A stretch of 17,087 nucleotides of DNA from Bacillota bacterium (GTDB lineage: Bacteria; Bacillota; Clostridia; Lachnospirales; WQUN01): the NCBI GenBank assembly GCA_009782085.1, contig WQUN01000016.1, positions 1-17,087 of the forward strand, in the 5' to 3' direction. Below the pieces are notes generated by a model. The model was given only the letters and a program-made list of their open reading frames with translations. It was not told where the DNA came from and searched no databases. A program made the translations under genes and the position numbers. This document shows, piece after piece, positions 14,325 through 17,087 of this stretch (the first letter of the stretch is position 1; every line of letters starts with the position of its first letter).

Positions 14325-15311
14325 TCATATATTCTTGCCAGCATTTTCCATTATTATTTGTATATATTTCCTGTCCGCCGCCGTCTTGCCGGACAAAACG
14401 TCCAGCCAATACCGGCGGTCGGTGACCAGCCCCAGAGCCACGGCCCCGTCCACGGCGGCCTCCTCCGGCGTCTTTCCGGCCGCGTCCGCGGCGGCCTCCT
14501 CCGGCGTCTTTCCGGCCGCGTCCGCGGCAATCGCGGCTTTTTTCGCCGCGTTCTCGAACATGAGTTTTATGAATCTGCCGTCCGCCGTCGTCTTTCCGGC
14601 CAGAACGTTCAGCCAATACTGGCGGTCCGTGATCATTCCGCTTGCGGCCGCTTTTTCCACGGCGGCCTCTTCCGGCGCAACGTTGACCCGCGCGTCTCCG
14701 GACGGCGCCGCCTCCGCCTTGGCGTATTCGGCGGCTCCCGGCGCGCCGCCCGCTAGTGCGGCCTTCACGTCGGCGCGGAACGTGTCCATGCTCTTGCCGA
14801 ACTTCGGGAACCAGTGCATCACGTCCGCGTGGTTTGAGGCCAAGCCGAGGGCGTACCCCTCGCAGTGGCAGATAAGGAACGGCTTTTCGGGCCTGATGTT
14901 GTACGTTCCGCACAGATACGCGCAGAGCTCCGCCGCCTGCCGGTACACCTTTTCGAAGTAGTCCCGGTCGTCCAGGCCGTCCTCGCATATTTCAAAGCCG
15001 ATGTGGCTGTCGTTGGCCTTTCCGCCCGCGTGCCAACCCTTCATATTCCAGGGCAGACTCTGATAAACGGCCACCGAGCCGTCCGCCAGCCTGCCGATGA
15101 ACGCGTGCACGCAGACCTCGCGGCCGTCCGGCTTCGGCTGGTTCCAATGGTTTCCAGGGTTCGCGCCGATCAGCCCGTCATCCGGGCCCAGATAGCGTTT
15201 AAGGTACGGGTTGTTGGAGCCCGTGGAATGCACCATGATCCCTGTAGGGGTCAGTTTGGCGCCCGCCGCGTAGCAGGCGTTTTTAGTCAGTAAAAGTGTA
15301 TGAAGGTCCAT
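14325..15311 (-). CDS. N-acetylmuramoyl-L-alanine amidase (Amidase_2 type, phage-endolysin like)
   Basis: Amidase_2 enzymes are zinc hydrolases that split the bond between MurNAc and L-alanine. ATG 15311 has AGGAGAG about 8 nt upstream; the frame is open to 15416, but that part has no ribosome site. The protein has 328 residues and no signal peptide. IMVHSTGSNN (His28), HIGFEICED (Glu107), and SNHADVMHWFPKFG (His161, Asp163, His166) fit the zinc and catalytic positions. From ~240 on there are two related ~45-residue modules (SGMITDRQYWLNVLAGKT and LGLVTDRRYWLDVLSGKT), probably wall-binding, separated by a tandemly doubled AAGKTPEEAA linker. It is first in a minus-strand group with the NlpC/P60 and SLH genes. 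Confidence 0.9.
   Translation of the reverse strand: MDLHTLLLTKNACYAAGAKLTPTGIMVHSTGSNNPYLKRYLGPDDGLIGANPGNHWNQPKPDGREVCVHAFIGRLADGSVAVYQSLPWNMKGWHAGGKANDSHIGFEICEDGLDDRDYFEKVYRQAAELCAYLCGTYNIRPEKPFLICHCEGYALGLASNHADVMHWFPKFGKSMDTFRADVKAALAGGAPGAAEYAKAEAAPSGDARVNVAPEEAAVEKAAASGMITDRQYWLNVLAGKTTADGRFIKLMFENAAKKAAIAADAAGKTPEEAAADAAGKTPEEAAVDGAVALGLVTDRRYWLDVLSGKTAADRKYIQIIMENAGKNI
14455..14526. repeat. Exact 36-bp tandem duplication in the amidase gene
   Basis: The segments 14455-14490 and 14491-14526 are identical and encode a repeated 12-residue linker of the type AADAAGKTPEEA between the two C-terminal modules. The in-frame, identical copies suggest a recent event. Confidence 0.85.
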
Positions 15312-15323
15312 TTTGCGTCTCTC

Positions 15324-15352
15324 CTGTGGGACATGAAAAATTCGTCCCACAG
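15324..15352. promoter_or_regulatory. Palindrome at the amidase operon start (operator or leader hairpin)
   Basis: CTGTGGGAC (15324-15332) and GTCCCACAG (15344-15352) are a perfect 9-bp inverted repeat with an 11-bp spacer. Its far arm overlaps the predicted transcription start (~15348) and its near arm runs into the AGGAGAG ribosome site of the amidase. It could be a repressor operator or an RNA hairpin limiting translation. Confidence 0.6.
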
Positions 15353-15354
15353 AC

Positions 15355-15383
15355 ATAGTATTCATTGTCCTATTTTGTGTTAC
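15355..15383 (-). promoter_or_regulatory. Candidate promoter of the amidase-NlpC/P60-SLH operon
   Basis: On the minus strand, GTAACA (15383-15378) and TACTAT (15360-15355) are 17 bp apart, each 4 of 6 to consensus. It is the best sigma-A-like match upstream of the amidase and abuts the palindrome at 15324-15352. Confidence 0.4.
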
Positions 15384-15765
15384 TTTTCCGCCGCAAAAGC
15401 GCGCGGATTCCGGCACATTTCATTATAGAAACAAGCGTAACACTTTCCGGGGACTTGTCATAAAGTGGTATCAGAACCTGTACCCAACGGGGATTTGCTT
15501 CCCCGGGCGGCGGGTTCCGATACCGGTTCCGGATTTAGACGCGGATTGAAAACGCGGATCGGTAAAAGCCTCGGCCAGGGATTGCGAGCGGATCGGACAA
15601 AGGGGAATAAACCGGCGGTTCGCGTACGGATTCCGGCCGTTTTTGGGGAATAAAAGACTTAATAGATGAAGCGGGTCCGACCGGCGGCCGCACGGCGGCG
15701 CACGGCTGTTCATTCGGCCATGGCGCCCGGCGGCGGGACGGCTCGCGCGCGCAAGGAGGATATCA
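15384..15765. other. Intergenic region between divergent lysis genes
   Basis: No credible gene is seen. The region holds a nested inverted repeat at 15467-15524 and a GGGGAATAAA direct repeat (around 15602 and 15645). No convincing promoter for the + strand sensor/holin pair was found; AGGAGG just before 15766 is that gene's ribosome site. Confidence 0.6.
15467..15524. repeat. Nested inverted repeat
   Basis: GGTATCAGAACC (15467-15478) pairs with GGTTCCGATACC (15513-15524), 11 of 12 positions. Between them, CGGGGA and TCCCCG (about 15488-15505) form a second hairpin. It may be an operator or a structured RNA; there is no T-run after it. Confidence 0.55.
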
Positions 15766-16785
15766 ATGAAAAATATTATGAACAGCAGGAAAAAATACCT
15801 GCTTCTGCTTCCGATAATCCTGATGATATGCTCTTCGATGTTCTTCAAATACGCCAATGACGAAATGATGAACGTGATAATGAGCGAGAAGTTCATTGAG
15901 CTGCGCGCCGCCGTCAACATGATCTCCACGATGGTGGATAGGCTTGTGGAGCGCGACAACGACTGGGAGACTTACGACTATTCGCAGGACGTGGTGCCGT
16001 TGGTGGAGGCGGCGGACGACAGATACGCCACGTTCGCCGTGCTGTACAACGACCAGTACCAGCCCGTAAGCCAGCGGCAGACCGCCGTCCTTCTGGACGA
16101 CCCGTTTGCCTACCCGAATTTCGTAAGCAGCGTCAAGGCCAACAACAACGGGGAAGTGGACCTGCAGGTCACAGACGCGGACAAAAATGTGAACAACTTC
16201 AAGATGTACTTCCAGTGGCTGCCCACAGACGCGAAGTATCAGCACCGCTACCTGGTGGTCGCGGGGCTCTGTGAGCAAAGCATCACCGTGAAGCCGGCTT
16301 CCTTGCTCGGGATCGACATGATGCTGGTGATAGGCGCGACGTTCTTCGCCAACCTGGCATTGGTGGTAATGCTCATCCACAGCGCGAACAAATGCAGAGA
16401 ATGCGCATACAACCAGAATCCCGCCGGCAGAGGCTCAAACCGCAGGCGAAAAGACGGGAGAACCTGGCCTCCCGGAAACGGGCAGAACGACTTATATGGG
16501 CCGCGCTACGGGCCGGCGGCCGGCGGCGGCTATTACTACGAAAACGGGCCGCCTTACGGTCCGGCGCCGGCCCCGAGGCCGCAAAGCGGCGCCGGCCCCG
16601 AGGGCTATGCGGAGCCTCCGGCTGACGCCACGGAGCCTCAGCCAGCCAACGGAGTGACCGTGGACAGGGAGATACTGGAATCTCTGGTCAGGGCGCTGGG
16701 CGCGCAAAAGGCCGCTGGGCCGGAAAGTGCCGGCGCCGCCGGGCGGAAGCCGCCGGCCAAACCGTTGGACACGCGGGGGAGGTGA
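15766..16785 (+). CDS. Two-membrane-segment protein with sensor-like outer domain and low-complexity cytoplasmic tail
   Basis: ATG 15766 has AAGGAGG about 8 nt upstream. The 339-residue protein has a membrane segment at ~10-27 (KKYLLLLPIILMICSSMF), an outer region of ~150 residues, a second membrane segment at ~181-203 (MMLVIGATFFANLALVVMLI), then a cytoplasmic tail. The outer part starts with a long helix (ELRAAVNMISTMVDRLVERD) followed by mixed alpha/beta sequence (YATFAVLYNDQYQPVSQR), a layout like the Cache-type sensor domains of chemoreceptors and histidine kinases. No HAMP, kinase or signalling domain follows; instead the tail is Gly/Pro/Tyr-rich (GPRYGPAAGGGYYYENGPP) and ends in a helix (VDREILESLVRALGAQ). 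The holin starts 4 nt after its stop and uses AGGAGG-like sequence inside its end, so the two are co-translated. The family is not recognised; a sensor role is inferred from the layout. Confidence 0.75.
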   Translation: MKNIMNSRKKYLLLLPIILMICSSMFFKYANDEMMNVIMSEKFIELRAAVNMISTMVDRLVERDNDWETYDYSQDVVPLVEAADDRYATFAVLYNDQYQPVSQRQTAVLLDDPFAYPNFVSSVKANNNGEVDLQVTDADKNVNNFKMYFQWLPTDAKYQHRYLVVAGLCEQSITVKPASLLGIDMMLVIGATFFANLALVVMLIHSANKCRECAYNQNPAGRGSNRRRKDGRTWPPGNGQNDLYGPRYGPAAGGGYYYENGPPYGPAPAPRPQSGAGPEGYAEPPADATEPQPANGVTVDREILESLVRALGAQKAAGPESAGAAGRKPPAKPLDTRGR

Positions 16786-16789
16786 CGCC

Positions 16790-17087
16790 GTGGACAACAA
16801 GGTCGAGATCTTTATAATGGCGCTCCTGGCGGCTTTCGGAGCCATAGCGCGCCTGCTTAACCAACAGGACAAGATGCAAGTGGGTTACAAAGGAATGGCT
16901 TCGGGGTGCTTCGTGGCCGCGTTCACCGGCGTGATAATCTACTTCGTCGCGGAGCACTTCAATATAGCGCACAGCCTGATTTACGCTCTGTCGGGCATCA
17001 GCGGCTGGATCGGCCCGCATATTTTGGACCTGATATCGGCCGCGGTGATGAACAAGACGGGGCTGGATAAACTGGAACAGGAATACA
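16790..17087 (+). CDS. Phage holin, LydA-like (holin superfamily III), 3' truncated
   Basis: The start is GTG 16790 with GGGGGAGGTGA ending 6 nt upstream, overlapping the previous stop. The visible 99 residues have three hydrophobic segments at ~5-23 (VEIFIMALLAAFGAIARLL), ~37-57 (MASGCFVAAFTGVIIYFVAE) and ~63-88, with the GxIARLL pattern and short charged loop (NQQDKMQVGYKG) of LydA-type phage holins. Holins open the cytoplasmic membrane so that signal-less endolysins reach the wall; the two endolysin genes on the opposite strand fit as substrates. The frame is still open at the window end (KLEQEY), so the C-terminus is missing. The family call is by eye. Confidence 0.78.
   Translation, partial: MDNKVEIFIMALLAAFGAIARLLNQQDKMQVGYKGMASGCFVAAFTGVIIYFVAEHFNIAHSLIYALSGISGWIGPHILDLISAAVMNKTGLDKLEQEY

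Noticed and set aside
15465..15653. 62-codon frame between the divergent lysis genes
   Set aside because: Starts at GTG without a ribosome site and overlaps the nested palindrome; no protein similarity is recognised.
15471..15959. 162-codon minus-strand frame with a hydrophobic stretch
   Set aside because: Its hydrophobic part is the antisense of the sensor-like protein's N-terminus, and no ribosome site is seen.

Overview
The window comes from a GC-rich bacterial chromosome, most likely a high-GC member of the Bacillota (Clostridia-like). The reasons are a TmcAL/YlbM-type tRNA cytidine acetate ligase, strong AGGAGG-type ribosome binding sites, frequent GTG and TTG starts, S-layer homology (SLH) domains on secreted proteins, and a PspA-family protein without proteobacterial psp neighbours. 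Family assignments are by eye from motifs; no database search was possible.

Left part (1-8043, + strand): the 3' end of a coiled-coil protein made of 21-bp/7-residue repeats, closed by an intrinsic terminator. A sigma-A-like promoter with two 23-bp direct repeats at its start region then drives a 1154-residue secreted GH18-type glycosidase with a proline-rich linker, a large Ala/Gly/Asn/Tyr repeat region with 43-residue units, and C-terminal SLH repeats. Only 24 bp further on, tmcAL and a P2A-type cation ATPase follow and probably share the transcript.

Middle (8044-12193): a repeat-dense stretch of nested palindromic elements (several families, some recurring around 9.8 kb and 12 kb) surrounds a minus-strand secreted protein with a DUF4430-like domain and a copper-amine-oxidase-N-like stalk domain. 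A plus-strand pair follows: a Gly-rich two-membrane-segment protein with a TPM-like extracytoplasmic domain, and a PspA/IM30 protein, probably an envelope-stress pair. It is preceded by an extended -10 promoter and a leader that can fold.

Right part (12194-17087): a divergent phage-lysis-like locus. On the minus strand are an N-acetylmuramoyl-L-alanine amidase, an NlpC/P60 endolysin and a secreted Ig-like/SLH protein in one apparent operon. On the plus strand are a two-membrane-segment protein with a sensor-like outer domain and a low-complexity cytoplasmic tail, and a LydA-like holin cut by the window end. No capsid, packaging, integrase or clear tail genes are visible, so this may be a prophage remnant, the lysis end of a prophage outside the window, or a domesticated lysis module. 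The coupling of a sensor-like protein to a holin, opposite two cell-wall hydrolases and an S-layer protein, is the most interesting arrangement here. The joint function is inference.
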